In this document: piece by piece, positions 8,839-18,011 of the stretch
How positions within the stretch are numbered: the stretch's first letter is position 1
How the letters are laid out: the number at the start of each line of letters is the position of its first letter
From: an uncultured Christensenella sp.
GTDB taxonomy: Bacteria; Bacillota; Clostridia; Christensenellales; CAG-917
Direction: 5' to 3'
Assembly (NCBI GenBank): GCA_910577815.1
Contig: CAJTNO010000001.1
Coordinates: forward strand, 248,001-312,000
Length of the DNA: 64,000 nt
The notes under the pieces: model-generated
What the model was told of the DNA's origin: nothing
Seen by the model: the letters and a program-made list of their open reading frames with translations, nothing else
Databases searched by the model: none
Program-made: the position numbers and the translations under genes

Positions 8839-10734
8839 ATGCAGCAAATTTCTATTGTAAACGGCGCAGTTGAATACGACGGAATACCTGTGCTTACGCA
8901 GGTAAATTTTACTGTGCGCGAAAAAGAGAAAATTGCGCTTGTGGGCAGAAACGGCTGCGGAAAGACTACGCTTTTAAAGGTGCTTGCGGGCTTGCTCGAG
9001 TGCGAACGCGGCGTAGGAGAGGAGAATTTCGGCATATTTAAAAGCGGAAATCCCGTCGTCGGATTTTTAAAGCAGACTTCAAACGACAGCCCCGAGAAAA
9101 CTATGCTCGACGAGATACTCGAGGCATATGCCGAGCTTCTCGACGTGGAAAAAGAGATGGAAAACGCGCTTGCGCTTCTCGATAGCGACGGCAGTGAGCA
9201 GAATGCAAGAATATATTCCAATCTGCGCGAAAGATTTGAACGTCTGGGCGGTTATCTGTACAAAAAGGAGTATATGACGGCGACATCTAAGTTCGGATTT
9301 TCACAGTCCGACCTCTCAAAGCCGCTCGCCGAATTCTCGGGAGGGCAGCGCACAAAGATTGCGCTTATAAAGCTGCTTCTGTCCAAGCCCGACGTTCTGC
9401 TTCTCGACGAGCCTACAAACCACCTCGATTTGCAGGCTATAGAGTGGCTGGAAAACTATCTTTCCGATTATAAAAACGCGTGCGTGATAGTTTCGCACGA
9501 CAGAATGTTTTTGGATAAAATCGTAAACGTCGTTTATGAAATCGAATACGGCGAAAGCACGCGCTATAGCGGTAATTACTCCTCGTTTGTCGTTCAAAAG
9601 CAGCAGAATTACGATAAGGAGCTCAAGGACTCGCTGCAAAGAAAAAAGGAAATAGACAGGCTGACCGCGCTTGTCGAACGCTTCCGATACAAAGCCAATA
9701 AGGCGGCTATGGCGCAGTCAAAGCTGAAGCAGATTGCGCGTATAGGCGAGGTAGGCTCTCCTATGAGCTTTGACACGGGCACCTTCAGGGCAAATTTTCA
9801 GCCGCTGCACGACAGCGTTGAAAAAACTCTTATCTTAGAGGATTTGTCATTCGGCTACGCAAGCGCGCTCGGACACATCGATTTAACCGTCAAGCGCGGG
9901 CAGAAAATCGGTATAATAGGCAGAAACGGCACGGGAAAATCCACGCTTATCAAGACGCTTATGCGAATAATCCCGCCCCTGAACGGTCACGTCATTTACG
10001 GGCTTCACTCCGAGATTGGCTATTTCGACCAAACCCTTACGCAGAGCTTTTCGGAGCTTACTGTTATGGAGGATTTCCACAATGCGTTTCCTATGCTCAC
10101 CGATACCGAGGTGCGCACCTCTCTCGGTGCGTTCCTGTTTTCGGGCGACGACGTGTTTAAGCAGATTTGCGATTTGTCGGGCGGAGAAAAGGTAAGGCTT
10201 GCACTCTGTAAAATTTTTAAGAAAAGACCTAACGTCTTAATACTCGACGAGCCTACGAACCATATGGATATTATAGGCAAGGAAACGCTTGAAAGGATGC
10301 TGGCGGAATACAAGGGGACGGTTATCACCGTATCGCACGACCGCTATTTTATAAACAGAATCTGTGACAGGCTTATCATTTTGGAGAACGGCAAGGTAAG
10401 CGTATTTGACGGAGGCTACAGTCAATACGAGCAGCAGCGGGTAGTTGAGAACGGCGGCGAGGCGGAGCCTGAAAGGAACGCTGTCCGAAAGAAGGGCAAG
10501 CCCGTATCCGAGAATAACGAGCGCAATAAAAAGCTGCACAGAATATCCGTACTCGAGGACAAAATGAGCGTTTTAAACGGTAAAATCGATATGTTAAAGC
10601 ACTTGATGTGCGAGGACGCTTCGATTTATACCGATTACAAAAGAATAGCTGAAGCAGAGGCGGAAATTGCCGATTTGCAAGCTTTGCTTGCTCCGCTCGA
10701 GGAGGAGTGGCTTGCTCTTTCGGAGCAGGTTTAG
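8839..10734 (+). CDS. ABC-F family ATP-binding protein
   Basis: This 631-residue protein carries two ABC ATPase domains and no membrane segment. The first domain has Walker A GRNGCGKTT near 34, signature SGGQ and Walker B LLLDEPTNHLD. The second has GRNGTGKST near 362, LSGGE and LILDEPTNHMD. A basic linker of about 80 residues joins the domains, and a charged coiled-coil tail (residues 560-631) follows. These are ABC-F proteins that act on the ribosomal E site as translation factors, or in some cases as antibiotic-protection proteins. The sequence resembles the housekeeping YdiF/Uup group more than a recognised resistance type, but I cannot separate them by eye. It is monocistronic, with its own promoter and a shared downstream terminator. 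Confidence 0.9.
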   Translation: MQQISIVNGAVEYDGIPVLTQVNFTVREKEKIALVGRNGCGKTTLLKVLAGLLECERGVGEENFGIFKSGNPVVGFLKQTSNDSPEKTMLDEILEAYAELLDVEKEMENALALLDSDGSEQNARIYSNLRERFERLGGYLYKKEYMTATSKFGFSQSDLSKPLAEFSGGQRTKIALIKLLLSKPDVLLLDEPTNHLDLQAIEWLENYLSDYKNACVIVSHDRMFLDKIVNVVYEIEYGESTRYSGNYSSFVVQKQQNYDKELKDSLQRKKEIDRLTALVERFRYKANKAAMAQSKLKQIARIGEVGSPMSFDTGTFRANFQPLHDSVEKTLILEDLSFGYASALGHIDLTVKRGQKIGIIGRNGTGKSTLIKTLMRIIPPLNGHVIYGLHSEIGYFDQTLTQSFSELTVMEDFHNAFPMLTDTEVRTSLGAFLFSGDDVFKQICDLSGGEKVRLALCKIFKKRPNVLILDEPTNHMDIIGKETLERMLAEYKGTVITVSHDRYFINRICDRLIILENGKVSVFDGGYSQYEQQRVVENGGEAEPERNAVRKKGKPVSENNERNKKLHRISVLEDKMSVLNGKIDMLKHLMCEDASIYTDYKRIAEAEAEIADLQALLAPLEEEWLALSEQV

Positions 10735-10777
10735 CGATAAAATTTGTTGTTTTTGTTGATAAATCGGATTAAAATTA

Positions 10778-10798
10778 ACCCGCTCGTAAAGAGCGGGT
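10778..10798. terminator. Shared terminator between convergent genes
   Basis: An 8-bp GC-rich stem (ACCCGCTC / GAGCGGGT) with loop GTAAA. AT-rich tails on both sides suit use by the ABC-F gene and by the minus-strand sugar operon. Confidence 0.7.
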
Positions 10799-10800
10799 GT

Positions 10801-11205
10801 TTAAATATTTTCAGTTTGAGTTTGTATGAATTGGTCGTAAGTGCGGATATAGTCATCCTCGCTGTAGGGCTCGGAAGCAAGCACGAGTAAAACCGCGTCA
10901 TCTGAAAAATCATATATTTCACGCCATACGTTATGTCCGATATATAGACCGCTTGCGGCATCGTCAAGACATACGGTTTCTGTTGTTTTTCCGTCGGTTA
11001 GCGTAACCTTACAGCTGCCGTGTATTGCTATATAAATTTGTTGTAAATTTTTGTGAGAATGGAAACCTCTGCGGGTTTCGCTGTCTGCGCCGTATATATA
11101 ATAAATGCGTTTTACGGTAAACGGGATTTCTTTTTGGTATTCCGCCACCACCAACATTCCTCGAGAGTCTCCGTGTTGTTGAAATTCAATCTTTTTTATG
11201 TCCAT
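10801..11205 (-). CDS. dTDP-4-keto-6-deoxyhexose 3,4-ketoisomerase (FdtA/QdtA type)
   Basis: This is a 134-residue single cupin of the WxcM/FdtA family. It isomerises dTDP-6-deoxy-4-ketoglucose to the 3-keto sugar, the substrate for C3 transamination. The active-site motif RRGFHSHKNLQQ near residues 47-58 carries the paired histidines typical of FdtA and QdtA, and the N-terminal RGMLVVAE is also typical. Whether the product has the galacto (FdtA) or gluco (QdtA) configuration cannot be decided by eye. It is the last gene of the minus-strand operon, 3 bp behind a glycosyltransferase, with AAGGTGA before the ATG. Its partners, the aminotransferase and acyltransferase, lie in the plus-strand arm of the cluster. 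Confidence 0.85.
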   Translation of the reverse strand: MDIKKIEFQQHGDSRGMLVVAEYQKEIPFTVKRIYYIYGADSETRRGFHSHKNLQQIYIAIHGSCKVTLTDGKTTETVCLDDAASGLYIGHNVWREIYDFSDDAVLLVLASEPYSEDDYIRTYDQFIQTQTENI

Positions 11206-11208
11206 AAT

Positions 11209-12150
11209 TCACCTTGAAATTTTATTTTTCAGCGCGTGTAAAAAGAATGCAGGATGTTTTATCAGTATGGCTAAATAATATATAAATCTTCTACAAGAGG
11301 ATTTTTCTTTGCCTATTTTTTTTGCCGTTTTTGCATTGTCTGCAAGAATTTTGCATTCCTTTTTCCACCGTTCATATTTTTTACGTGCAAGTTGCTCGTC
11401 AGAAGCATAGGGCAGTATTTCGTTAAGGAAGATACTGTCCGCTTGTTGTAAATACACTTCGTTTATGTTTCCTATGCCGCTTATTCCGCCTGTGCGGTAG
11501 TTGATTACTATGCGGTTCATAAAGTGTATTCTGACGTCTTGACGCAATAGCTTCATATTTGACGGATAATCTTCTATAAGAGGGTAGCGCTCGTCGTAGC
11601 CGCCTAATAATTTATAATTCTGCATTGTGCGTGCGGTGCAACAGCCGAAAATGAAATTCGAGCCGCTCATCTTATCAAAAAGCTCGCGCGGCGTTAAAGT
11701 CCTGATGAATTGCGCTTCTTTTTTGGTAGGCGCGATATTTAGCCTTTGTTTTAAATTCGTACTGCAAACGGCGCGGTATGCCGTTATAACCTGCGCGTCG
11801 GTTTTTTCAAATTCGTCTACCCAGTCTATGAGTACGTTTTCATCATAAAAGGTATCGTCGGCTGCTATATTGAATAAGTAAATACCCTTTGCCTCCGTTA
11901 GCGCGTTGTTGAGATTTTTAACGGTGCCTAAATTTTGCGGATTTTTTATTACGGTTAAATCCACTATGTTTCCGCGGTTGCGGGATAGAATATAGTTTTT
12001 TATTTCTTCTTTGTCAAAATCAGGAGTGCAATCGTCGGTAACGATATACTGTATTTTTTTGTAGCTCTGATTTAACACGGAGTCTATCGTGTCGTAAATC
12101 GTAGATGCGTTATGATATGACGGAGTCACAACCGTGATTAAAGGTTCCAT
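11209..12150 (-). CDS. Family 2 glycosyltransferase
   Basis: This 313-residue GT-A fold enzyme opens with PLITVVTPSYHNASTIYDTIDSVLNQSY, the usual N-terminal strand and helix of GT2, here split by function as nucleotide-binding strand then helix. It has the DD pair at TDDCTPD and a DxD-like AADDTF near residue 98. A short hydrophobic C-terminal stretch (YYLAILIKHPAFFLHAL) suggests membrane association. Its start directly abuts the rmlB stop (TAA then ATG). It probably transfers one sugar to a lipid-linked repeat unit; donor and acceptor are unknown. Its N-terminal half resembles that of the 725-residue glycosyltransferase at 18440. Confidence 0.85.
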   Translation of the reverse strand: MEPLITVVTPSYHNASTIYDTIDSVLNQSYKKIQYIVTDDCTPDFDKEEIKNYILSRNRGNIVDLTVIKNPQNLGTVKNLNNALTEAKGIYLFNIAADDTFYDENVLIDWVDEFEKTDAQVITAYRAVCSTNLKQRLNIAPTKKEAQFIRTLTPRELFDKMSGSNFIFGCCTARTMQNYKLLGGYDERYPLIEDYPSNMKLLRQDVRIHFMNRIVINYRTGGISGIGNINEVYLQQADSIFLNEILPYASDEQLARKKYERWKKECKILADNAKTAKKIGKEKSSCRRFIYYLAILIKHPAFFLHALKNKISR

Positions 12151-13161
12151 TTAGTTCTCGCAATACGATGCGTTAAATTTAAGGTATTCGCCGTTTAATA
12201 TGTTTGACCACCAGGCTTTGTTGGAAACGTACCACTCGATGGTTGATTTTATTCCTTCGTCAAACGAGGTTTTGGGCAACCATCCGAGTTCGTTGTATAT
12301 TTTGGCAGGGTCGATAGCATATCTTCTGTCGTGTCCCGCGCGGTCCTTGACAAATTGTATTTCGCCTTTTCCGAGAACGTCTATTATGGTTTGTACGACC
12401 TCGAGGTTAGTGCGCTCGTTGTGTCCGCCGATGTTATATATTTCTCCCTCTTTGCCGTTATGAATTATCATATCTATTGCGGAGCAATGGTCTTTTACGT
12501 AAAGCCAATCTCTTACGTTTTTACCGTCTCCGTATACGGGTAAAGGCTTGCCTTTGAAAACATTTGTAATCATCAGAGGTATGAGCTTTTCAGGAAAGTG
12601 ATAGGGTCCGTAATTGTTGGAGCATCTCGAAATGCTGACAGGCAGACCGTAGGTCCTGTGATACGCAAGAACAAGCAGGTCAGCCGACGCCTTGGACGCC
12701 GAATACGGACTCGATGTGTGTAGCGGAGTTGTTTCGGTAAAGAACATATCCGGTCTGTCTAATGGCAGGTCTCCGTAAACCTCGTCTGTTGATACCTGGT
12801 GATAACGCTTTATGCCGTATAGTCTGCAAGCATCCATAAGCGTTTGAGTGCCTAAGATATTGGTTTTAAGAAAAACGCCGGGATTTTCTATGGACCTGTC
12901 AACGTGACTTTCGGCTGCAAAATTTACTATTATGTCGGGTCGCTCTAACTCAAATAATTTGAAGATTTCGGCTCTGTTTGTGATATCTGCTTTTGCAAAT
13001 TTGAAATTTTCGTTTTCCATAGCCGATGAGAGCGTTTCAAGATTTCCGGCATATGTCAATGCATCCAAACAGACAAGCTTGTAGTCGGGATGCTTTTCAA
13101 GCATATAATAGATGAAATTGCTTCCGATAAACCCCGCGCCTCCGGTAACAAAGAGTTTCAT
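12151..13161 (-). CDS. rmlB: dTDP-glucose 4,6-dehydratase
   Basis: This protein has 336 residues, the normal RmlB length. It is an extended SDR with NAD-binding GGAGFIGSNF at residues 7-16, the catalytic triad context STDEVYGDL (Thr, Asp, Glu) near 120-128 and YSASKAS (Tyr/Lys) near 153. It converts dTDP-glucose to dTDP-4-keto-6-deoxyglucose. It follows rmlA by 11 bp. rmlC and rmlD are absent from this window, while a ketoisomerase, aminotransferase and acyltransferase are present, so the product here most likely feeds an amino sugar and not rhamnose. Confidence 0.95.
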   Translation of the reverse strand: MKLFVTGGAGFIGSNFIYYMLEKHPDYKLVCLDALTYAGNLETLSSAMENENFKFAKADITNRAEIFKLFELERPDIIVNFAAESHVDRSIENPGVFLKTNILGTQTLMDACRLYGIKRYHQVSTDEVYGDLPLDRPDMFFTETTPLHTSSPYSASKASADLLVLAYHRTYGLPVSISRCSNNYGPYHFPEKLIPLMITNVFKGKPLPVYGDGKNVRDWLYVKDHCSAIDMIIHNGKEGEIYNIGGHNERTNLEVVQTIIDVLGKGEIQFVKDRAGHDRRYAIDPAKIYNELGWLPKTSFDEGIKSTIEWYVSNKAWWSNILNGEYLKFNASYCEN

Positions 13162-13172
13162 TTTATACCTCG

Positions 13173-14057
13173 TTAATGTTTTAATTTGTTGTTCAGTACT
13201 GTAGTCAGGTGCTCGCCGTATTTAGATTTACCGTGCTTGGCGATGGCTTTTTTAAGCTGTTCTTCGTCTATCCAGTTGTTGTAATAGGCGATTTCCTCGA
13301 GAGCCGCAATCTGGATGCCTTGTCTTTCTTCTATTATTTTTACAAAGGACGCCGCGTCGTAAAGGCTGTCCATAGTGCCGGCGTCCATCCAGGCATAGCC
13401 TCTTCCTAATACTTCTACGTTAAGTTTGCCGTCTTGCAGGTACATCTTGTTAAGGTCGGTTATTTCCAACTCGCCGCGCCGAGACGGCTTTACTTTTTTT
13501 GCGTATTCCACAACATTTTTATCGTAAAAATACAGCCCCGTTATTATATAGTTGGATTTTGGATTTTCAGGTTTTTCCTCTATCGAAATTGCTCGGTTGT
13601 TTTTGTCGAATTCCACTACGCCGAAGGCGTGCGGGTCGTTCATATAATATCCGAATACTGTAGCCGTTCCGTTTTCGGCGAGAGATACCGCTTTTTTGAG
13701 CTTGGGTCCTATTCCGTTACCGTAAAATATATTGTCGCCGAGTATCATTGCGCAAGAATCGTCGCCAATAAATTCTTCGCCGAGTAGAAAAGCCTGCGCG
13801 AGTCCGTCGGGACTGGGTTGAACCTTATAACTGATATTTAGTCCGCATTCCGAACCGTCGTTAAACATTTTTTTGAAATTCGGAATGTCCTGTTCGGTTG
13901 AGATTATAAGTATATCTCGGATGCCTGCCAGCATTAGCACGGACAGGGGATAGTATATCATAGGTTTGTCGTATACCGGCAACAGTTGCTTTGACGATAC
14001 AAGCGTCAAAGGGTAGAGTCTGGTGCCGGAGCCTCCTGCTAAAACGATTCCTTTCAT
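13173..14057 (-). CDS. rmlA: Glucose-1-phosphate thymidylyltransferase
   Basis: This 294-residue protein begins with the nucleotidyltransferase signature GIVLAGGSGTRLYPLT and contains KPMIYYPLS and the Mg-binding GDNIFYG, all typical of RmlA. It forms dTDP-glucose from dTTP and glucose-1-phosphate. Its length is normal. It lies 13 bp behind the bifunctional CDP-ribitol enzyme gene and 11 bp before rmlB, so one transcript supplies both activated-sugar pathways. Confidence 0.95.
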   Translation of the reverse strand: MKGIVLAGGSGTRLYPLTLVSSKQLLPVYDKPMIYYPLSVLMLAGIRDILIISTEQDIPNFKKMFNDGSECGLNISYKVQPSPDGLAQAFLLGEEFIGDDSCAMILGDNIFYGNGIGPKLKKAVSLAENGTATVFGYYMNDPHAFGVVEFDKNNRAISIEEKPENPKSNYIITGLYFYDKNVVEYAKKVKPSRRGELEITDLNKMYLQDGKLNVEVLGRGYAWMDAGTMDSLYDAASFVKIIEERQGIQIAALEEIAYYNNWIDEEQLKKAIAKHGKSKYGEHLTTVLNNKLKH

Positions 14058-14070
14058 TTTTATCTCCTAA

Positions 14071-15357
14071 TTACAAGCCTTTTCTAAGGTGTATAAGCTT
14101 ACCGTAATCTTTTGTGGTCGCGCAATGTAATACCGCGTCGATTACCTCTTCGGTGCCAAGCAATTCGCGAGTGTTTATTTCGGTTTTATGCAGCTTTCCG
14201 ATAAGAGGAGTGTTGATTTTTTCGGGTATAACCGCGTTTAAATAAATCTGTAGCTTTGCCAATGCGCTACTCTGACTTTCTACAAAGCTGTTAAGCGCAG
14301 CCTTTGCCGCTGAGTAGTTAGTCAGATTTTCACGTCCGCGCGTAGAGGATGACGAACTCATAACTACAATGTTTACGGGTTTATTAAGCGTTTTTGCATA
14401 TTCGACAAGCGCGATGTTCGATTTAAGATTTACGTCGAATATTTTGTCGAAGCTGTCCAGTAAAGGAGTTTCGTCGTTTTCGTATGCAGCGGCAACGTTT
14501 ATAATTATGTCCGGCTTAAAGGGACATTTATCCGCAATTTCCTGCGGAGTTATTCGCAACAGGTCAAGCTCTTTGTGGGTGGGGGCGTAAAAGGTTACGT
14601 TTAATTGTTTAAGTTTTGCTGTTACAGCCTGTCCTACGCCTCCGCTACCACCTAATACCAATACTTTTCCGTTTATTTTATAAGTCTTATCCACAACCTG
14701 CGAAACGTGCACGTAGTTTATGCGCATTAACTGTTCTGCCAAAAACAAATCCTGCGGATAAGTGATTTTAAAGTTAAACGAACTGTTGGAGTATAGATAT
14801 ATTTTTGATTTATCCTTAATCTGGTTAATTATTGCCGTATCGTTTTTATTGATGTCAAAATCATTGTATATTATATCAAATTTAAACGCCTCCGGGGTTT
14901 GAATCAATAAAAACTCGCGCCTGTTTACAAAAATTCCGTCCTTTGTTACTAAGCTGTCGGTTATGTCGTTGGACATTGCGATTCCGTTGTAACGGTCAAG
15001 TTCTTTTATGCAGAATTTGAAATCGTCGCTTTTTATGAAAGGACGGGAACAGTCGTGGAAAACTATTTTTTCAGTATCGGGGTAGTTTGAATGTACAAAT
15101 TCCAACGCGTTATAAATCGATTTGTTGCGCGTATCTCCGCCGCATATGCATTCGACGCTGTATTTGTTGCCGATATATCCCTCAAGGTATTCGTCCTGGT
15201 CTACGACAACTATCACTTTATCGAAGCATTCCGCTTTTTTCATTGCATCAATGGAATAGAAGATTACTTCTTTTCCGTTTAATTTCAGATATTGCTTATG
15301 AACGGTACTTTTGAAACGTTCGCTCAAACCTGCCGCCAGAATTATGCCCACGTTCAT
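14071..15357 (-). CDS. Bifunctional ribitol-5-phosphate cytidylyltransferase / ribulose-5-phosphate reductase (Bcs1-like)
   Basis: The 428 residues form two domains. Residues 1-220 are an IspD/TarI cytidylyltransferase (NVGIILAAGLSERF, KQYLKLNGKEVIFYS, the HDCSRPF loop, and TPEAF). Residues 228-428 are a short-chain dehydrogenase with VLVLGGSGGVGQA as cofactor loop, NVAAAYE, the serine run SSSSST and the YSAAK Tyr/Lys pair. This order matches Haemophilus Bcs1/Acs1, which reduces ribulose-5-phosphate to ribitol-5-phosphate and activates it as CDP-ribitol. CDP-ribitol is the donor for ribitol-phosphate polymers, and a CDP-polyol phosphotransferase lies at 21854. Function is inferred from architecture. 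It is in the minus-strand operon, 2 bp after the HAD gene. Confidence 0.82.
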   Translation of the reverse strand: MNVGIILAAGLSERFKSTVHKQYLKLNGKEVIFYSIDAMKKAECFDKVIVVVDQDEYLEGYIGNKYSVECICGGDTRNKSIYNALEFVHSNYPDTEKIVFHDCSRPFIKSDDFKFCIKELDRYNGIAMSNDITDSLVTKDGIFVNRREFLLIQTPEAFKFDIIYNDFDINKNDTAIINQIKDKSKIYLYSNSSFNFKITYPQDLFLAEQLMRINYVHVSQVVDKTYKINGKVLVLGGSGGVGQAVTAKLKQLNVTFYAPTHKELDLLRITPQEIADKCPFKPDIIINVAAAYENDETPLLDSFDKIFDVNLKSNIALVEYAKTLNKPVNIVVMSSSSSTRGRENLTNYSAAKAALNSFVESQSSALAKLQIYLNAVIPEKINTPLIGKLHKTEINTRELLGTEEVIDAVLHCATTKDYGKLIHLRKGL

Positions 15358-15359
15358 AA

Positions 15360-16076
15360 TCAGAGTATCCCCTTATTTGTCAATAGTAATTCCAGTTCGG
15401 TGAAATTGGTTACGCAAATGCAATCTATCCCGCCTTTCAGGACCTGTTCGTCGTTGCCGCCTTTTTTAAAATCGTCTCCTACAAACAGGATTTCTTCGCG
15501 GCGGATGCCTTTTCCTTCCGCATAGGACAGCAACGCTTTATATTTATCGTATTTTTTAGCGACTATATCAAAAGAGGATGTGCCGCCTATAAAACAGTTG
15601 TAATCCTTGAATACTTCGGCAACCTCGGAGTATATAGCCGAGCGCTTTTCTCCTTTGGGGTCGAATGCGAGTTTGTCGGATAATACCGCGTCCGTTCCGA
15701 GCAAAGGAAAGGTAACCGCGCCGGAGGGATGATATTCCACGGAGCTTCCTGCAAAATCCGAATAACCGAAACGCGCGCGCAATTTCTCTATTGCGGACAA
15801 GAAGAACTTTTTATCAGCGATATATGAGTCGTTTATGTCTAAAATAAGTTTGCCGTTTTCAACGTGCGAGAATTGCATTCCGTAATTGCCGATTATGTCG
15901 ATGTCAAATCTATTCATCTGCTCCCATATGCGCAGACAGGAACCCGCGCCCACTATAACAAGCGCGTAGCGAGCGGCTAATCTGTGTAAAACGGAGGCGT
16001 TTTTTTGGCACAGTTTGGATTTGTGCTGTGTTAAAGTCCCGTCAAGGTCAAAAGCTATCAGTTTATAGTTATTCAT
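15360..16076 (-). CDS. HAD-superfamily (type IIB) phosphatase
   Basis: This 238-residue protein opens with motif I, AFDLDGTLTQHKS, and ends with motif III/IV, FVGDDFKKGGNDEQV, where the second acidic cluster sits. The cap is of the Cof/phosphomannomutase-like IIB kind. It may dephosphorylate or clear a sugar or polyol phosphate in the CDP-polyol pathway; the substrate cannot be named. Its start overlaps the end of the upstream IspD-like gene by 8 bp, and it ends 2 bp before the bifunctional enzyme gene, so the three are translationally linked. Confidence 0.78.
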   Translation of the reverse strand: MNNYKLIAFDLDGTLTQHKSKLCQKNASVLHRLAARYALVIVGAGSCLRIWEQMNRFDIDIIGNYGMQFSHVENGKLILDINDSYIADKKFFLSAIEKLRARFGYSDFAGSSVEYHPSGAVTFPLLGTDAVLSDKLAFDPKGEKRSAIYSEVAEVFKDYNCFIGGTSSFDIVAKKYDKYKALLSYAEGKGIRREEILFVGDDFKKGGNDEQVLKGGIDCICVTNFTELELLLTNKGIL

Positions 16077-16704
16077 TTTTCATAAGTGCTTCGCAGTATG
16101 CCAAATCTGCGTGATAGGTTATTTTGTTATTATTTACAAACTCGAAGTTGATAAATAATTTGCTGTCGGGGGGTAATTGTTGGTTTGTTGCGGTAAGTAA
16201 GGAGTCGCTACTGAAATTATCGTAAAGCATTTTAAAATTAAACGCTTCGGGGGCTTGAATTAAATAAAAATCGTTTCGGTTTGCGCTGTGAGTTTTAAAG
16301 CATCCCAAGCTGTCCACTATATGCTGCCCTGTTATTACTGCATCATAATCGTTTAATTTGCCAATATAATCGTCGATTATTTCTTTTGTAATCATAGGAC
16401 GGGCGGCTTCCAGAATTATTACTTTTTCGCAGTTAAAGCCGGAATGTATATAATCCAGTGCGTTTTTCAAAGAGCCGTTGCGGCTTTCGCCGCCTTCTAT
16501 ACATATAACGTCATATTGTTTGCCAAGACGTTGTATATGTTCGTTTTTAGCTACGACTACGATTTTATCGATATTCTCGCTTTGTTTAAGCGCGTTTAAG
16601 GCGTACCAGATTACTTCCTTTCCGTTAATTAGGCGATATTGCTTGGAAATGTCTCCTCCGAATCTACTGCCTATTCCGCCTGCCAAAACAATGCCTACGT
16701 TCAC
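16069..16704 (-). CDS. Stand-alone IspD/TarI-like cytidylyltransferase
   Basis: This 211-residue protein is homologous to the N-terminal half of the bifunctional enzyme at 14071. Both share NVGI-LAGG-SRF, KQY, NGKEVI-Y, GG-SRN, ARP/SRP, and APEAFNF. It starts with GTG at 16704 behind AAAGGAG, and a promoter sits just upstream. It probably makes a CDP-polyol, either CDP-ribitol redundantly or a different one; it lacks the reductase half. The alternative, that it is the MEP-pathway IspD (an ispE gene lies at 53585), is less likely given the operon. It is the first gene of the minus-strand arm. Confidence 0.75.
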   Translation of the reverse strand: MNVGIVLAGGIGSRFGGDISKQYRLINGKEVIWYALNALKQSENIDKIVVVAKNEHIQRLGKQYDVICIEGGESRNGSLKNALDYIHSGFNCEKVIILEAARPMITKEIIDDYIGKLNDYDAVITGQHIVDSLGCFKTHSANRNDFYLIQAPEAFNFKMLYDNFSSDSLLTATNQQLPPDSKLFINFEFVNNNKITYHADLAYCEALMKNE

Positions 16705-16733
16705 GATATAAACTCCTTTACTATATTATATAC

Positions 16734-16762
16734 AGTTTATCATTCTTTCAAAATTTAGTCAA
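16734..16762 (-). promoter_or_regulatory. Promoter of the minus-strand glycan operon
   Basis: On the minus strand: TTGACT, 17-bp spacer, TAAACT. It lies about 30 bp upstream of the GTG start at 16704 and shares its intergenic region with the plus-strand arm. Confidence 0.6.
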
Positions 16763-16818
16763 TGCTTCGATAAATTTATAAGCTTTTATGTCGAAATATC
16801 AAAATGTATTAAACCTAG

Positions 16819-16848
16819 TTGCAAAATCATAGTAAAATATGATATAAA
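16819..16848 (+). promoter_or_regulatory. Promoter of the plus-strand glycan operon
   Basis: TTGCAA, 18-bp spacer, TATAAA, about 55 bp before the aminotransferase start. The ribosome site there is GGAAGTGGG. Confidence 0.45.
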
Positions 16849-16902
16849 TATTAAATAAATACACAGCATAAATATGGCTTTAGATTAAACGGAAGTGGGA
16901 TT

Positions 16903-18006
16903 ATGAAAATACCGTATCTATCTTTAGAGATTATGCATAATGAAATTAAGGATTCGCTGTTAAACGCGTGCGAACGCGTAATCGAATCCAACAGTTTTAT
17001 TTTGGGAAATGAACTCGAAGAATTCGAAAAAGCGTTTGCCGAGTTTTGCGGCGTTAAGCACGCTATAGGCTGCGGAAACGGTCTGGACGCAATATATCTG
17101 GTGCTTAAGGCTTTTGATATTGGCAGCGGGGATGAAGTTATTATTCCTTCAAACACCTATATTGCTACTGCATTGGCGATAACTTATACGGGGGCGACAC
17201 CAGTGTTTGTTGAACCACGTTTAGATACTTTTAATATTGACGCCGAAAAAATCGAGGCGGCGATTACCGAAAAAACCAAGGCTATAATTGCGGTTAATCT
17301 GTACGGACGTATGTGCGAGATGGACGCTATCCGTGCGATAGCAGATAAGCACGGTTTAAGACTTATGGAAGATTCCGCCCAGGCGCACGGAGCAATGTAT
17401 AAGGGGCATAGCTCGGGTTATTACAGCGACGCGGCGGCGTTCAGCTTTTATCCGGGTAAAAACCTCGGCGCGCTCGGCGACGCAGGCGCTATAATAACAA
17501 ACGACGATTTGCTTGCGGATAAATTGCGTTGTCTTCGAAATTACGGAAGCAAAATCAGATACGAGCATATAATGCAAGGCACAAATTCGCGATTGGATGA
17601 ATTGCAGGCGGCGTTGTTGTCGGCAAAGCTTAAGAATTTGAATAAGTGGAATGCACGTCGCATAGAGATTGCGAACAGAATTATTTCCGAAGTGAAAAAT
17701 CCTCTTATTGTAATGCCTAAAGCCAATGATGAAGTATATCACAACGTTTGGCATATTTTCCCCGTGCTTTGCGAGTGCCGCGACAGCTTGGAGAAATATT
17801 TAAATTCGGAGGGCATAGGTACTAATAAGCATTATCCGAAGCCGATGCATTTACAGGGTGCTTATAAGTGTTTAGGAATGCAAAACGGCGCGCTTCCCGT
17901 TGCAGAACACATTTCTAATTGCGAGCTGAGCTTGCCGGTTTATTACGGTATGACTGATGAGCAGGTGGATTTTTTGATAGAAAAGCTTAACGCTTTTTGT
18001 GGATGA
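16903..18006 (+). CDS. DegT/DnrJ sugar aminotransferase (FdtB/QdtB type)
   Basis: This 367-residue PLP enzyme begins IPYLSLE, as in FdtB/QdtB. It contains CGNGLDAIYLVLKAF (cofactor phosphate region), EDSAQAHGA (Asp that contacts the pyridine ring) and FSFYPGKNLGALGDAGA with the PLP-binding Lys near 186. It is predicted to aminate C3 of dTDP-3-keto-6-deoxyhexose using glutamate or glutamine. The preceding step is encoded at 10801 in the opposite arm and the next step by the adjacent acyltransferase, 5 bp downstream. Length is typical of the family. Confidence 0.88.
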   Translation: MKIPYLSLEIMHNEIKDSLLNACERVIESNSFILGNELEEFEKAFAEFCGVKHAIGCGNGLDAIYLVLKAFDIGSGDEVIIPSNTYIATALAITYTGATPVFVEPRLDTFNIDAEKIEAAITEKTKAIIAVNLYGRMCEMDAIRAIADKHGLRLMEDSAQAHGAMYKGHSSGYYSDAAAFSFYPGKNLGALGDAGAIITNDDLLADKLRCLRNYGSKIRYEHIMQGTNSRLDELQAALLSAKLKNLNKWNARRIEIANRIISEVKNPLIVMPKANDEVYHNVWHIFPVLCECRDSLEKYLNSEGIGTNKHYPKPMHLQGAYKCLGMQNGALPVAEHISNCELSLPVYYGMTDEQVDFLIEKLNAFCG

Positions 18007-18011
18007 TAATA

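Noticed and set aside
16069..16704. MEP-pathway IspD
   Set aside because: It resembles the ribitol-type half of its operon neighbour and lies in a glycan operon far from ispE; not fully excluded.
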